Origin: Bifidobacterium sp. ESL0790
GTDB lineage: Bacteria; Actinomycetota; Actinomycetes; Actinomycetales; Bifidobacteriaceae
Assembly (NCBI RefSeq): GCF_029395435.1
Contig: NZ_CP113915.1
Span: forward strand, 1,736,001-1,800,000
Length of the DNA stretch: 64,000 nt
Reading direction: 5' to 3'
The notes beneath the pieces are model-generated. The model was given only the letters and a program-made list of their open reading frames with translations. It was not told the DNA's origin and searched no databases. Numbering within the stretch: the first letter of the stretch is position 1; the number at the start of each line of letters is the position of its first letter. The position numbers were made by a program, and so were the translations under genes. Positions 19,378-26,850 of this stretch are shown one piece after another.

Positions 19378-20028
19378 ATGGAAATCACCACTTCGCGTCT
19401 TGTGCTGCGGCCTTGGAAGAAGAACGACTCCGACGAAGCTGCCGCGCTCTTTAAATACGCCTCAGACCCTGAGATTGGGCCGCGTTGCGGATGGATGCCG
19501 CACCGGGATGTCGTCGAAAGCATGGAGACGCTCAACCATGTGTTCACCGGCGACGAGAACTATGCCATCACGTTGCGCGGCGGCGATGACACGCCAACCG
19601 GCGCCATCGAACTCAAGAAAACCGGACCGGACGACCATGCCGGCGAATTCGTGTGCTCGGCGATTGAGGGGCACAGCCTTTTCGAAGGCGTCGACGAAAG
19701 CGAGATGGAGCGGGCGCTTGCCCATTATGACGGCGACCGAGTGCTCGGCTACTGGATCGGGCGGCCGTTCTGGGGGCGGGGCCTGATGACCGAGGCGCTG
19801 CGGGCGATGATTCGGCACGCGTTCACGGACCTCGGGTGCGACGCCGTGTGGGGCGGGCACTACGTGGAGAATCCCGCTTCCGGCAAGGTGATGGAGCACT
19901 GCGGCATGCGGGCGGTGTGCCGCAAGGACGGCGATTACTTCCCTCTTATCGATGAACGCCACGACGCCATCATGCGGGTGATCACGAAAGATGAATGGCT
20001 GAAACGCGCAAATACGCAACAGATGTGA
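19378..20028 (+). CDS. GNAT family N-acetyltransferase (RimJ/RimL-like)
   Basis: The 216-residue product opens with the RimJ/RimL-type pattern EITTSRLVLRPWKKNDSDEA. It carries GYWIGRPFWGRGLMTEALRA, which corresponds to the acetyl-CoA-binding motif A (Q/RxxGxG/A), then the terminal ENPASGKVMEHCGM helix-strand typical of this subgroup. It probably acetylates a small molecule or protein N-terminus; the substrate cannot be deduced. A residue block around 80-110 (about 25 residues) appears inserted relative to the short RimJ fold. Confidence 0.88.
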   Translation: MEITTSRLVLRPWKKNDSDEAAALFKYASDPEIGPRCGWMPHRDVVESMETLNHVFTGDENYAITLRGGDDTPTGAIELKKTGPDDHAGEFVCSAIEGHSLFEGVDESEMERALAHYDGDRVLGYWIGRPFWGRGLMTEALRAMIRHAFTDLGCDAVWGGHYVENPASGKVMEHCGMRAVCRKDGDYFPLIDERHDAIMRVITKDEWLKRANTQQM

Positions 20029-20196
20029 CAGCTCAAGCGAGTGGAAGATTGCGGAACTCGCTCACGTAAAGATCGGCTGCTTACAACATCTTTGCGCATT
20101 TTATCGGAGCACCATTCGCGATTAATCAATAAGTAATTACGAACCCCGACACGGCAGACGAGCATCGGCAGACAACGGAAACCAAATAAACCCAAT

Positions 20197-20234
20197 AAAA
20201 AAGGCCTGAAGCGCAACGCTCCAGACCTTTTCTC
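20197..20234 (-). terminator. Rho-independent terminator of the DUF2165 gene
   Basis: On the minus strand AAAAGGTCTGGAGCG and CGCTTCAGGCCTTTTTT form a GC-rich stem ending in a run of six T, about 25 bases after the stop of the gene at 20259. Confidence 0.85.
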
Positions 20235-20258
20235 TTACCTAGAAGGCAGGCTCAGCAT

Positions 20259-20807
20259 TCAGTCCTTGGTGACCTTCTCGGCGGTCTCCTCAATCTTCTT
20301 GCTGCCGGACTTGACCAGCGGAAGCATGAAGACGACGAGGAAGGCCACGGCGACCTCGGTGATGTCCATCGCGGTCTGCTTGCCGTTCCACACCTTCGAC
20401 TGCCACATGGCGAACCACTCGGAGCCGACGATGGCGAAACCGCCGTACCAGAGCACAATGGCCAGGGCGAACATGATGTAGCCGAAGGTCTTGGCCTTCG
20501 AGAACTCCTCGTCACCCTTGTTGATGACGCGGATCATCTTGTAGACCGAGATGTAGCCGGCCAGGGCGATGACGCCCTCGAGGATGATGAGGAACCAGTA
20601 GGCGACCAGCCACACCCAGTGGTACGGCAGCGCGCGCCACATCAGGGAGTTGCCCGGGAACGTGGTGTCCATCGACAGGACGTGCTGGACGAAATCATAG
20701 TTGGAACCGAAATCCATCAGGTTGCCGATGAACACGAAGAACGCGAACGTCGCGAACATGAAGACCACCAGGATCTTCATCCATTTCTGGACTTTTGCCT
20801 CAGTCAT
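20259..20807 (-). CDS. DUF2165 family membrane protein
   Basis: The 182-residue product has four predicted membrane helices, at about residues 10-30, 65-90, 110-130 and 150-170, and the conserved NLMDFGSNYDFVQHVLSMDT segment between helices 1 and 2 typical of the DUF2165 (small integral membrane) family. The ATG at 20807 follows AGGAGAAG. The gene is monocistronic with its own terminator. Function unknown; membrane location inferred from helices. Confidence 0.85.
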   Translation of the reverse strand: MTEAKVQKWMKILVVFMFATFAFFVFIGNLMDFGSNYDFVQHVLSMDTTFPGNSLMWRALPYHWVWLVAYWFLIILEGVIALAGYISVYKMIRVINKGDEEFSKAKTFGYIMFALAIVLWYGGFAIVGSEWFAMWQSKVWNGKQTAMDITEVAVAFLVVFMLPLVKSGSKKIEETAEKVTKD

Positions 20808-21094
20808 ATTTTCTTCTCCTATACCGCATGTATCGCAAGGCGGACGCGGCGGAAACCATTCGGGAGGATGAACCATCCCGAAATGGCCAAACGAAATCGC
20901 GATGGGGCGGGCGTTGCCTACGACATTGCGCGACTTCGCATCGTTGCCGCAAGCCAATTTTCCTTGCTTAACCAATAAAGCAGAATTAATGATAACGTGA
21001 AATTTCGTCGTAACACGGCATAAATCAGTGAGAAAGAATACACTTGCGGGAACTTCGGCGCCATAAGCGCCTTTAGACGGGGCTATCGTGACGA

Positions 21095-21183
21095 AAACGA
21101 CAATCGGGAGTAAGCGTTTACCTACTCCCGATTGAATCTTGATTTATATCCAAAAAGCGGAGCCGGAGGGATTCGAACCCTCG
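21095..21183. other. attL: Prophage attachment site attL (left)
   Basis: An 89-base segment matches 56380-56468 with three mismatches; the last 34 bases (21150-21183), which correspond to the tRNA-Ser 3' end, are identical. It contains the duplicated downstream hairpin CGGGAGTA...TACTCCCG and the T-arm/acceptor part of tRNA-Ser. Only the 3' tRNA fragment is here; the intact gene is at the right end. The gap 20808-21239 contains this site and no other gene. Confidence 0.85.
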
Positions 21184-21239
21184 CAAAACAAAAGTGTTCC
21201 ACGCATGAAAACGTTGGAATCAAGCCATTCCTGAGCTTA

Positions 21240-22382
21240 CTAGGACGCCGTGGTTACGTCCTGTGAGTACATTTTGAGTACATTCTGGAGAAGTATGCCG
21301 TTCATCGCGTCCCGCATTCCATTCAGATCATCGTCGAAAAGGTCGGCATAGACGTCCAGCGTCATCGCCGCGCTGCTGTGCCCCAGCTGCCTCTGCACCG
21401 CTTTGACATTTGCGCCTGAGCGCACCATCAGGCTGGCGGCGGTATGCCGGATATCGTGGATAGTCATGTGTGGGACGCCCGCGGTCTCGCAGGCCCGGTA
21501 GAACCACTTCCCCCTTCCGTTGGGATTGGTACGGCGCAAGTATGACCCGTCCGCTCCCGTGAAGAGCAGGTCGTCGTCCTTCTTCCCCTCCATGAGCTTC
21601 TTCAGGCCAGCGTCCAGGGCGTCGGGATAGACGATGGTCCTCGACTTGCCATTCTTCGGTGTCCCCTCCACGATCTCCGAACCAAGCTCGGTCGCCGTCC
21701 TCTCGATCAGTATACGATGGCGACCCGTGTCCACGTCCCCGACCCGCAGGCCCACGGCCTCACCCCACCGCATGCCACATGTGCCCAGCATCAAGACAAT
21801 CAGGCCACGCTGCTCCCCCATCGCACCGCCAGTGTTTCTGCAGGCCCGAGCCAGTGCGAAAAGCTGATCCTCGGTGAGATACACATGCTTCCGCCTCGAC
21901 TTCCGCGGCAATTCGACGCCACGCACAGGATTCCGAGCCAAAAGCCTATCCGCCACGGCATCATCCAATATGCCGGCCAGCACCCCATACGCACGGATCA
22001 CAATCGTCGCGCTGCGCTCGCCGGCCAGCCGCGTGACCCATTCCTGCACCGAACCGCGCACAATGTTCCGCACCTGCACGGGCCCCCATTTCGGCAAGAC
22101 ATGCACCCGCAAGCTGGTCTCGAGAATCCTGTATGTGCTGGGCTTGACGCTCATCCGCTTCTTCGCAAGCCAAGGCACGCTGCGCTCGCGGATTGTGACG
22201 GAGCCCGATGATTCGTCGACGAATTCGCCGTGGATCTTGCTCGACTCTTTTTCGACGGCCCATCTACGGGCGTCAATCTTGCGCTTGAAGCCTCTTTTGA
22301 CTGTTTTCCGCCCTTCGGGGGTACGGTACTGCACCATGTACTTCGTACCGCCAGAAGTCTGATACGAGCTGATGCTTGCCAT
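21240..22382 (-). CDS. int: Prophage integrase, tyrosine recombinase
   Basis: The 380-residue product has an arm-binding-type N-terminus (GTKYMVQYRTPEGRKTVKRG), a SAM-like core-binding domain (about 70-160) and a catalytic domain. The catalytic residues are visible: Arg in CGMRWGEAVGL, His-x-x-Arg in HDIRHTAASLM, LGHSSAAMTLDVYADL with the second His and the nucleophilic Tyr. It lies 57 bases inside attL and is transcribed toward it. Its 3' end overlaps a GAGTACAT tandem repeat that recurs next to attR, so the gene and an Int-binding arm appear to overlap. Confidence 0.95.
   Translation of the reverse strand: MASISSYQTSGGTKYMVQYRTPEGRKTVKRGFKRKIDARRWAVEKESSKIHGEFVDESSGSVTIRERSVPWLAKKRMSVKPSTYRILETSLRVHVLPKWGPVQVRNIVRGSVQEWVTRLAGERSATIVIRAYGVLAGILDDAVADRLLARNPVRGVELPRKSRRKHVYLTEDQLFALARACRNTGGAMGEQRGLIVLMLGTCGMRWGEAVGLRVGDVDTGRHRILIERTATELGSEIVEGTPKNGKSRTIVYPDALDAGLKKLMEGKKDDDLLFTGADGSYLRRTNPNGRGKWFYRACETAGVPHMTIHDIRHTAASLMVRSGANVKAVQRQLGHSSAAMTLDVYADLFDDDLNGMRDAMNGILLQNVLKMYSQDVTTAS
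21263..21283 (+). repeat. Putative integrase arm-type site, left copy
   Basis: Two GAGTACAT words separated by TTT, preceded by GT. The same 21-base string occurs at 56293-56313, in the same orientation, next to attR. Repeated short words on both sides of an att core are typical of arm-type Int sites. Confidence 0.6.
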
Positions 22383-22460
22383 AGTATGCTCCGTCCCGTC
22401 GTTGGGCGCTATACTGGAGCGCGGAACGACTTCTTATTGGTTGTTGAATCCGTTTCACCA

Positions 22461-22488
22461 CCCTCGCCGGGTTGCCTCTCGGCGAGGG
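22461..22488. terminator. Terminator-like hairpin between int and the next gene
   Basis: CCCTCGCCG and CGGCGAGGG form perfect 9-base arms followed on the plus strand by TATTTT. It sits just downstream of the gene at 22501 (minus strand) and upstream of int, so it may separate int expression from the lysogenic cluster. Confidence 0.6.
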
Positions 22489-22500
22489 TATTTTCGTACA

Positions 22501-23091
22501 TTAGAGGCTGCGCTTTGACGCATCGTCAAACGACATGTTAGAGACAACGAGACCATATTTATAAAAATCAAAATATGCAGCCAAACTATTTTTATGTTCG
22601 AACGAGTTTAACAGTTCACAAACCTTGAGCTCTTCTATAGTAGTCCAATATTTAAAATCGCTATCAAACACCTCACTTTCAGTGACTCCGAAGTGTTTAC
22701 GCTCTCTTACATACGGACAATAAAATTTTCCGCCGTCAGCGGGGAAAATCTCGTAACGATCTACGAGCGACCCTCGGTAAAGTAGGTCCGCGAATTCTGA
22801 GGATACAGGGGTACGATCGGGGAATTTGTCAGTCCAAAAAGACTTCCACCCATCGACCTCGCTGACATATGGGAGCGTCAGTTGCCCCCACTCGATGGCG
22901 ATGTCGATGTCCTCGCGAAGCACCGCACGGCCGTATGGGCTGTTCGTGTGTTTTTGGTAGGTCTCGTGGTCATCGGGATCGTCGATGTAGCGCCGCATCG
23001 ACGCGGGCTCCTGCCCCTCTTCGACACGCACGTGGTGCCACGCATCAGCGGTACGGTCAAGGATGATCTTCTTCAGCTCGTAGAATTGCAA
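22501..23091 (-). CDS. Hypothetical prophage protein (moron candidate)
   Basis: A 196-residue hydrophilic protein with no signal or membrane segment. It is rich in aromatic residues (WHHVRVEEG, YCPYVRERKHFGV, YFDFYKYG) and I do not recognise a family. It has no good Shine-Dalgarno beyond a weak AGGAG at the start. Its DNA is visibly more AT-rich at the 3' end than the late phage genes. It lies between int and the immunity genes, where bifidobacterial and other prophages often carry exclusion or defence cargo, but this role is only inferred from position. Confidence 0.65.
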   Translation of the reverse strand: MQFYELKKIILDRTADAWHHVRVEEGQEPASMRRYIDDPDDHETYQKHTNSPYGRAVLREDIDIAIEWGQLTLPYVSEVDGWKSFWTDKFPDRTPVSSEFADLLYRGSLVDRYEIFPADGGKFYCPYVRERKHFGVTESEVFDSDFKYWTTIEELKVCELLNSFEHKNSLAAYFDFYKYGLVVSNMSFDDASKRSL

Positions 23092-23127
23092 CTGAAACTC
23101 CTGTCTGTTGAGATTTCGGTTTTACTA

Positions 23128-24018
23128 TTAGATTCCCAGGGCTTTTGCTTTTGCCGCCGTGAATTCCTCGTCGGTAAGCACTCCTGAATCATGGAGCTGG
23201 GCAAGCTTCGCAAGGATGTCCGCAGTCGAATCGGCTGCATGCTGCTGGGGTGCTGGATTTGCAAGGCCTGCGCCCTCTGGCGCAGCCGGTTCCACTGGCG
23301 CTTGCTTTGCCTGGTTGTTGACTTTGACGGCGAATGCTTCCGCTTTCGAGATTTTCTTCCGGTTGACCTCTGTGGCCCACATGAAGTCCGGTCCCTCTAT
23401 GGTCAGATAACGTTCTCCGCCTTTCTTTTTCTTGGCGGCGAAAGCGAAGACTCCAAGGGCGAGGAGCCTCGTCATAGTGACCCTGGACTGCAGGTCGGAC
23501 CCCATTTCCAGACGTGCCGTCACTCCTGCGAGGCTTTGCTTCTCTCCCCCGTTCTCGATCGTGTTTTTGTTGAGAATCAGGAAGGTCCCGTCATCGCCGG
23601 AGAAATGAGCGATCATGGAGTCGGCGGTCTTCTGCAGATACTGTTTCCCGCTTTGCTCCAAATCGTCGATGTTCTCGAGCGGTACCCTAGGCGTCGCCGC
23701 GATCCTCTCGTTTATAGCATTGATGAGCTCGTTGAATTTATTGCGCTGCCCGTAAGTGACCAGCACGGTAAAAGGGTTCCCATTGGTGGAGGCCGCATCG
23801 TCGGGATGACCGGTTTCGGATCCGTCCGGTCTCAGGACGCTGAAACTCAACGCCCCATTGGTCATCAGCTTCACGCCTCGCAAGGCGACCGACACCACGG
23901 AATCCACCGGGATCCGCACATGCTCGCCGCCAAGGCTTTTCTGGATCATCTTGCTGTGTTGTATATCGATGTTCTCGCCGTCGAAACTGACCGAACTCAG
24001 ATATCCTTTGACTTCCAT
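23128..24018 (-). CDS. DUF4429/SHOCT domain protein
   Basis: The 296-residue product has a PH-like DUF4429-type N-terminal half (GYLSSVSFDGENIDIQHSKM, RIPVDSVVSVALRGVKLMTNG, then FTVLVTYGQRNKFNELINAI). A region with a second PH-like part (LEMGSDLQSRVTMTRLLALG) and a Pro/Ala linker follow. The C-terminus is a SHOCT motif (DILAKLAQLHDSGVLTDEEF). SHOCT tails act as oligomerization or localization modules. Its place in the lysogenic cluster suggests expression from the prophage and a possible host-protective role; this is inference. Confidence 0.75.
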   Translation of the reverse strand: MEVKGYLSSVSFDGENIDIQHSKMIQKSLGGEHVRIPVDSVVSVALRGVKLMTNGALSFSVLRPDGSETGHPDDAASTNGNPFTVLVTYGQRNKFNELINAINERIAATPRVPLENIDDLEQSGKQYLQKTADSMIAHFSGDDGTFLILNKNTIENGGEKQSLAGVTARLEMGSDLQSRVTMTRLLALGVFAFAAKKKKGGERYLTIEGPDFMWATEVNRKKISKAEAFAVKVNNQAKQAPVEPAAPEGAGLANPAPQQHAADSTADILAKLAQLHDSGVLTDEEFTAAKAKALGI

Positions 24019-24073
24019 TATCCCTACTTTCTCTTATTTAAACCGTCAATTTATGCAACACGAATATGGTCGA

Positions 24074-24484
24074 TCAGGCCACGGCACTCCATATTGGACG
24101 CTGGCTTAACCAGGACTTGAAATCCTCGATCACCTGCACCGTCACGTCAAGCTCCGCCGCGATCTTGAAGGCATCGCCCTCATAAACGTTTTCGGCGCTC
24201 GCGTATTCCATGGGGTTCACCAGGGTGAGAGCGGTCTCGCGCCGCGTCCGCCTCTCGGCGTCCTTGCCAGCGAGCTGGCACCCGTTGTCGTGGTATCTCG
24301 CATGCACCAGCTCGTGGCATAATGTGCACCTTTTCTGGTTGTCGGACATGCGTGGGTCGATAAGGATCAGTCCTAGGTCGTCGAAATAGCAGCCGCAATA
24401 GTCCTGGCCGAGAACGTCTTCCCTGACGTCCAGGTGGCTGGCGTCGGCTATGGACAGCAGATCGCCGTATGTAGGGTGCCTCAT
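24074..24484 (-). CDS. ImmA/IrrE-type metallopeptidase
   Basis: The 136-residue product carries the zinc metallopeptidase motif CHELVHARYH (HExxH), followed by an ETALTLVNPMEYA helix, the layout of ImmA/IrrE proteins. In the ICEBs1 system ImmA cleaves the repressor. The gene sits 29 bases downstream of the CI-like repressor gene, as expected for a partner. The ATG at 24484 (MRHPTYGD) was chosen for its AAGGG site; an in-frame upstream start at 24517 is possible. Confidence 0.88.
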   Translation of the reverse strand: MRHPTYGDLLSIADASHLDVREDVLGQDYCGCYFDDLGLILIDPRMSDNQKRCTLCHELVHARYHDNGCQLAGKDAERRTRRETALTLVNPMEYASAENVYEGDAFKIAAELDVTVQVIEDFKSWLSQRPIWSAVA

Positions 24485-24513
24485 TGGATCCCTTTTCCTC
24501 CTTCCGAATCCCG

Positions 24514-24951
24514 TCAATCCTGCGGGGTCTCCATCTCCGCTTCCTTGTTTGGATCACGATGAGCCACAAGCGTGTATTCCTCTGGGTGAGCAATCATCGC
24601 TTGGATCTTCGCCTCACGCTCAGCAACAGCATCAATTTCAAAAGCACTGTTATCGACCTGCTCGCTTTCATCTTGAGCACGAATCTCTGCAGCACGATTA
24701 AGAATTTTTTTTAGCGTAGCGACAGGGTCGACTTCGTAGACGCTGCACAAAGCAACTAACTCTGACAAGCGAACCGAAGATCGTCTGCCTAAACAAATAT
24801 CCCTCACCCTGTTGTAGGTAATCCGCGTATCAGAGCGTTCTTCAGTTAGCTCTTCGACACGCCGATAAGAGTGTCCGGAATCGATATAGAGATCATCTAA
24901 AACCTCTTGGGACGCATAATCTACGGATCCCCAATCAACTTTTGTTGCCAT
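24514..24951 (-). CDS. CI-like phage repressor (HTH)
   Basis: The 145-residue product has an N-terminal helix-turn-helix-like region (SYRRVEELTEERSDTRITYN, then VRLSELVALCSVYEVDPVATL) resembling XRE-type domains, and a charged C-terminal part without a peptidase motif. No Shine-Dalgarno precedes the ATG at 24951; a TACCAT six bases upstream could be a -10 for a leaderless transcript. It is divergent from the Cro-like gene across a 53-base control region with three repeated sites, and the ImmA-like gene follows, which supports a repressor role. Confidence 0.75.
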   Translation of the reverse strand: MATKVDWGSVDYASQEVLDDLYIDSGHSYRRVEELTEERSDTRITYNRVRDICLGRRSSVRLSELVALCSVYEVDPVATLKKILNRAAEIRAQDESEQVDNSAFEIDAVAEREAKIQAMIAHPEEYTLVAHRDPNKEAEMETPQD

Positions 24952-24960
24952 ATATTAATG

Positions 24961-25021
24961 GTAACACTTGCAAACTTAAGTTAACACGTGCTATCATCAC
25001 GATTATGACGATAACACGTGC
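24961..25021. promoter_or_regulatory. Three operator-like repeats between repressor and cro genes
   Basis: Copies GTAACACTTGC (24961), TTAACACGTGC (24981) and ATAACACGTGC (25011) share the word TAACACGTGC. They are spaced 20 and 30 bases apart, that is whole helical turns, so all lie on one face of the DNA. The first two cover the rightward promoter and the third lies within the first codons of the Cro-like gene. Confidence 0.65.
24968..24997 (+). promoter_or_regulatory. Early rightward promoter (PR-like)
   Basis: TTGCAA, 18 bases, TATCAT (five of six). The -10 ends seven bases before the ATG at 25005 and no Shine-Dalgarno is present, so the transcript is probably leaderless. It overlaps the operator-like repeats. 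Confidence 0.55.
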
Positions 25022-25277
25022 AAACAAAATAGCTGCCTGCGCAGTAAAAATACTGCACGACAAGCAGCTTCTCAGCAAAATCCCCAAAACAAAGATTGCC
25101 AAACAAACAGCAGTTAGTCGAGTAACTGTGAGTAAACGTCTTGAAGCAAACGACATCAGTTTAACTGCGCTCATTGCAACCGCTGATGCCATCGACGTTG
25201 ATCCGACCGAAGTACTCAAACAAGCAATTGCTGAATCCGAATCTACAAAAACGAGCACGGCGCTCGCGGACGACTAG
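25005..25277 (+). CDS. Cro/CI-like HTH regulator
   Basis: The 90-residue product has a helix-turn-helix with KTKIAKQTAVSRVTVSKRLE at about residues 29-48, then ALIATADAIDVDPTEVLKQA, the usual XRE/Cro second half. It is divergent from the repressor gene and starts the early operon. The ATG at 25005 was chosen because the following HTH is complete and the -10 box lies seven bases upstream; a further upstream reading frame would run through the operators. Confidence 0.75.
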   Translation: MTITRANKIAACAVKILHDKQLLSKIPKTKIAKQTAVSRVTVSKRLEANDISLTALIATADAIDVDPTEVLKQAIAESESTKTSTALADD

Positions 25278-25297
25278 CAATCGAAGGAGATGGAGTC

Positions 25298-25798
25298 ATG
25301 AGCGATTGCATAGAGATCGTCACCGGTGATTTCACCGATGAATACAAGGTCAGGAATTTCGGCGGCGTGGTCATCGTGCTGGGATATAACGTTTCGCCAA
25401 AATACATCGCCCAGGCGGAGAAGTACCTGGACGATGAGAAGTCACGGCTGGAGTCAGGAGAAGGCGACTCTGGTCCCCTTCACGACGTCGTCGCTGTCGA
25501 CAAGCATCCACCAAGCCATTGCGCGCGGGTTGACGCTGACGTCGCATGGGACGGAAATCCCTTTGACGTTAGCCATCACGGTCACTGCCTCTCCGTTCCT
25601 CACCGCGTGGTCAAGGTCGTCAAGAAGCTTTTTCGGATACTTCTCGTCGGCAAGGTCAATCTGTCGCATCTGACCGGCCATCGTTTCGAATCTAAGACGG
25701 TACGTCATGACGATACTTCCTTCCCTTCGTTGGGGTTGAACCGCGATTCCAATTCTAACGAGGGAAGGAACCCTACTTCTCCTGTTTCCCGGAAGTGA
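25298..25798 (+). CDS. Hypothetical early prophage protein (C-terminal half doubtful)
   Basis: A start with a good AGGAG site opens a 166-codon frame. The first 56 residues (MSDCIEIVTGDFTDEYKVRN, FGGVVIVLGYNVSPKY) look like ordinary protein. From about 25454 on, the frame runs antisense to a well-formed minus-strand gene and its sequence becomes His/Ser/Arg-rich, as shadow frames do. The gene may therefore be a truncated or frame-shifted remnant extended by chance. No family recognised. Confidence 0.4.
   Translation: MSDCIEIVTGDFTDEYKVRNFGGVVIVLGYNVSPKYIAQAEKYLDDEKSRLESGEGDSGPLHDVVAVDKHPPSHCARVDADVAWDGNPFDVSHHGHCLSVPHRVVKVVKKLFRILLVGKVNLSHLTGHRFESKTVRHDDTSFPSLGLNRDSNSNEGRNPTSPVSRK
25454..25708 (-). 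CDS. Small hypothetical prophage protein
   Basis: An 84-residue soluble protein (MTYRLRFETMAGQMRQIDLA, with DLDHAVRNGEAVTVMANVKG) with a strong GGAAGGAAG site before its ATG. The pattern suggests a small beta-rich fold. It lies on the minus strand inside the rightward early region and has the same kind of palindromic leader as the gene at 26420. I do not recognise the family. Confidence 0.6.
   Translation of the reverse strand: MTYRLRFETMAGQMRQIDLADEKYPKKLLDDLDHAVRNGEAVTVMANVKGISVPCDVSVNPRAMAWWMLVDSDDVVKGTRVAFS
25717..25770 (-). promoter_or_regulatory. Hairpin leader that can mask the ribosome binding site, copy 1
   Basis: On the minus strand TTCCTTCCCTCGTT pairs with AACGAAGGGAAGGAA (one bulge). 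The right arm contains the GGAAGGAA ribosome binding site of the gene at 25708. A related leader precedes the gene at 26420. A TAGAAT in the loop could alternatively be a -10 box. Confidence 0.55.
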
Positions 25799-26420
25799 CT
25801 GATCTTGAAAGGCGTTGGTGATTCCTATGAGCGAATGCGCTCAAACGGATACGGAGTCGAAGGGCTGTTTCCGTCGCCCACGAAAGATGACCGGCTTCTC
25901 GCTCGGGTTCGGGAAGGGGTCGTCTGGGTTGCACTCTGTCCGCTCGGTCGTTCAGGAAGTAGTCCTGGCGGACGGCCTTCATACTACGAGTGGGTTGAAG
26001 GACCCAATGAAACCTTATGGCTTGTTCAGCATCCTGAATGGGTTCCAGCCAGACCAGGAGAATCATGTGCTCCCCTATTGGAATCCGGGGAATCGTCTGA
26101 AGGTCCACGAACGGACGATCCGGAATGCCCGTGCGTTGAAGGGTCGTCACCCTGCAGCCGACGCCATCGACGCTCACCTGGTAGGCGTCGCCGTCGCCGT
26201 CGTTGGTGGCGGTCACGACGAGGCCGGGCTCGCTGAAACCCCTGGACGCGACATACGCCCTCAGGCCGGGAATCACGTCGACGGAGGGCACGTTCGCCAT
26301 GAGGGCGGTCACGGACCAGCTTGCCTCGGGTCTTGTGTGCCAGTTCCACCAGACGGCGAATCCCGCGGTCAGCAGGGATATGAGAGCGCCGAACCACGAC
26401 GCCAAGGATCCGATGTCCAT
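25773..26420 (-). CDS. Membrane-anchored hypothetical prophage protein
   Basis: The 215-residue product begins with one membrane helix (SLASWFGALISLLTAGFAVW, about residues 4-24) and continues with a soluble domain rich in beta-type segments (VVTATNDGDGDAYQVSVDGV, EHMILLVWLEP), then an Arg-rich tail. The form recalls small membrane-anchored sensors or exclusion proteins, but no family is recognised. The start at 26420 was chosen for its AAGGAAGGA site. The leader is similar to that of the gene ending at 25708. Confidence 0.65.
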   Translation of the reverse strand: MDIGSLASWFGALISLLTAGFAVWWNWHTRPEASWSVTALMANVPSVDVIPGLRAYVASRGFSEPGLVVTATNDGDGDAYQVSVDGVGCRVTTLQRTGIPDRPFVDLQTIPRIPIGEHMILLVWLEPIQDAEQAIRFHWVLQPTRSMKAVRQDYFLNDRADRVQPRRPLPEPEREAGHLSWATETALRLRIRLSAFAHRNHQRLSRSVTSGKQEK

Positions 26421-26425
26421 GATTC

Positions 26426-26479
26426 TTCCTTCCTTCGTTGGACTGGTTGCCACGATTCCAAGTCTATCGGAGGAAGGAA
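26426..26479 (-). promoter_or_regulatory. Hairpin leader that can mask the ribosome binding site, copy 2
   Basis: TTCCTTCC and GGAAGGAA pair around a loop containing TTGGAATCG, as in the first copy at 25717-25770. The two leaders share the order of blocks GGTTCCTTCC, TTGGAATCG, CCAACGAAGG and AAGGAAG before the ATG. Confidence 0.55.
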
Positions 26480-26495
26480 CCCCTCTCCGGTCTTG

Positions 26496-26672
26496 ATGGG
26501 GATGGCCATGGCGCTCCTGGCCGCGTCGATGGTCGCGTTGATGGCGTGGATGTGCGTGGTGCCGGCATGCATGGCACCCCTGCGGCATCTGATCGGGTTC
26601 CTTTGGGTGGCGTTCGCCTGTCCGGGCTTGTTCATCGCCGGCATGGAGTCTTTGGCAAGGAAAAGCCGTTAA
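26496..26672 (+). CDS. Possible small two-helix membrane protein
   Basis: A 58-residue frame encodes two hydrophobic segments (MALLAASMVALMAWMCVV and LIGFLWVAFACPGLFIAG) and a basic end (ESLARKSR), as in small phage membrane proteins. The start is uncertain because no clear Shine-Dalgarno precedes it at the usual distance. It could be a chance frame opposite another gene's leader, though hydrophobic pairs of this length are uncommon by chance. Confidence 0.35.
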   Translation: MGMAMALLAASMVALMAWMCVVPACMAPLRHLIGFLWVAFACPGLFIAGMESLARKSR

Positions 26673-26753
26673 AAACCCTCGTGATAACTGAATCCCCGGC
26701 GTCGGTCTCTTCGAGCATTTGCGAGAACAGGCAACAACCGGCAGCCGGGATCT

Positions 26754-26836
26754 GCTGGAGAGCATGGTTGGCCGCGCGAGGCCAGGCCGTTGGATGGTCG
26801 GGCGGCGCGCACCGGGTTCGAGTCCCGGCTCCGGCG
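26754..26836 (+). tRNA. tRNA-like element (irregular, possibly phage-borne or degenerate)
   Basis: A perfect T-arm (CCGGG TTCGAGT CCCGG, 26812-26828) is followed by CTCCGGC, which pairs over seven positions (one G-U) with GCTGGAG at 26754-26760 as an acceptor stem. A loop GTTGGAT with a 4-bp stem would give a UGG (Pro) anticodon. The D-arm is poor and the spacing is about seven bases longer than usual, so identity and function are uncertain. No CCA is encoded. A GCCCCG hairpin follows. Confidence 0.35.
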
Positions 26837-26850
26837 CGCAGGAAAAAGAA

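Noticed and set aside
21150-21183. Second tRNA-Ser gene at the left prophage end
   Set aside because: Only the 3' acceptor/T-arm part is present; the rest of the tRNA is missing, so it is an attachment-site remnant.
26369-26644. A 91-codon minus-strand frame upstream of the membrane-anchored protein
   Set aside because: No ribosome binding site, overlaps the hairpin leader, and the composition is unremarkable.
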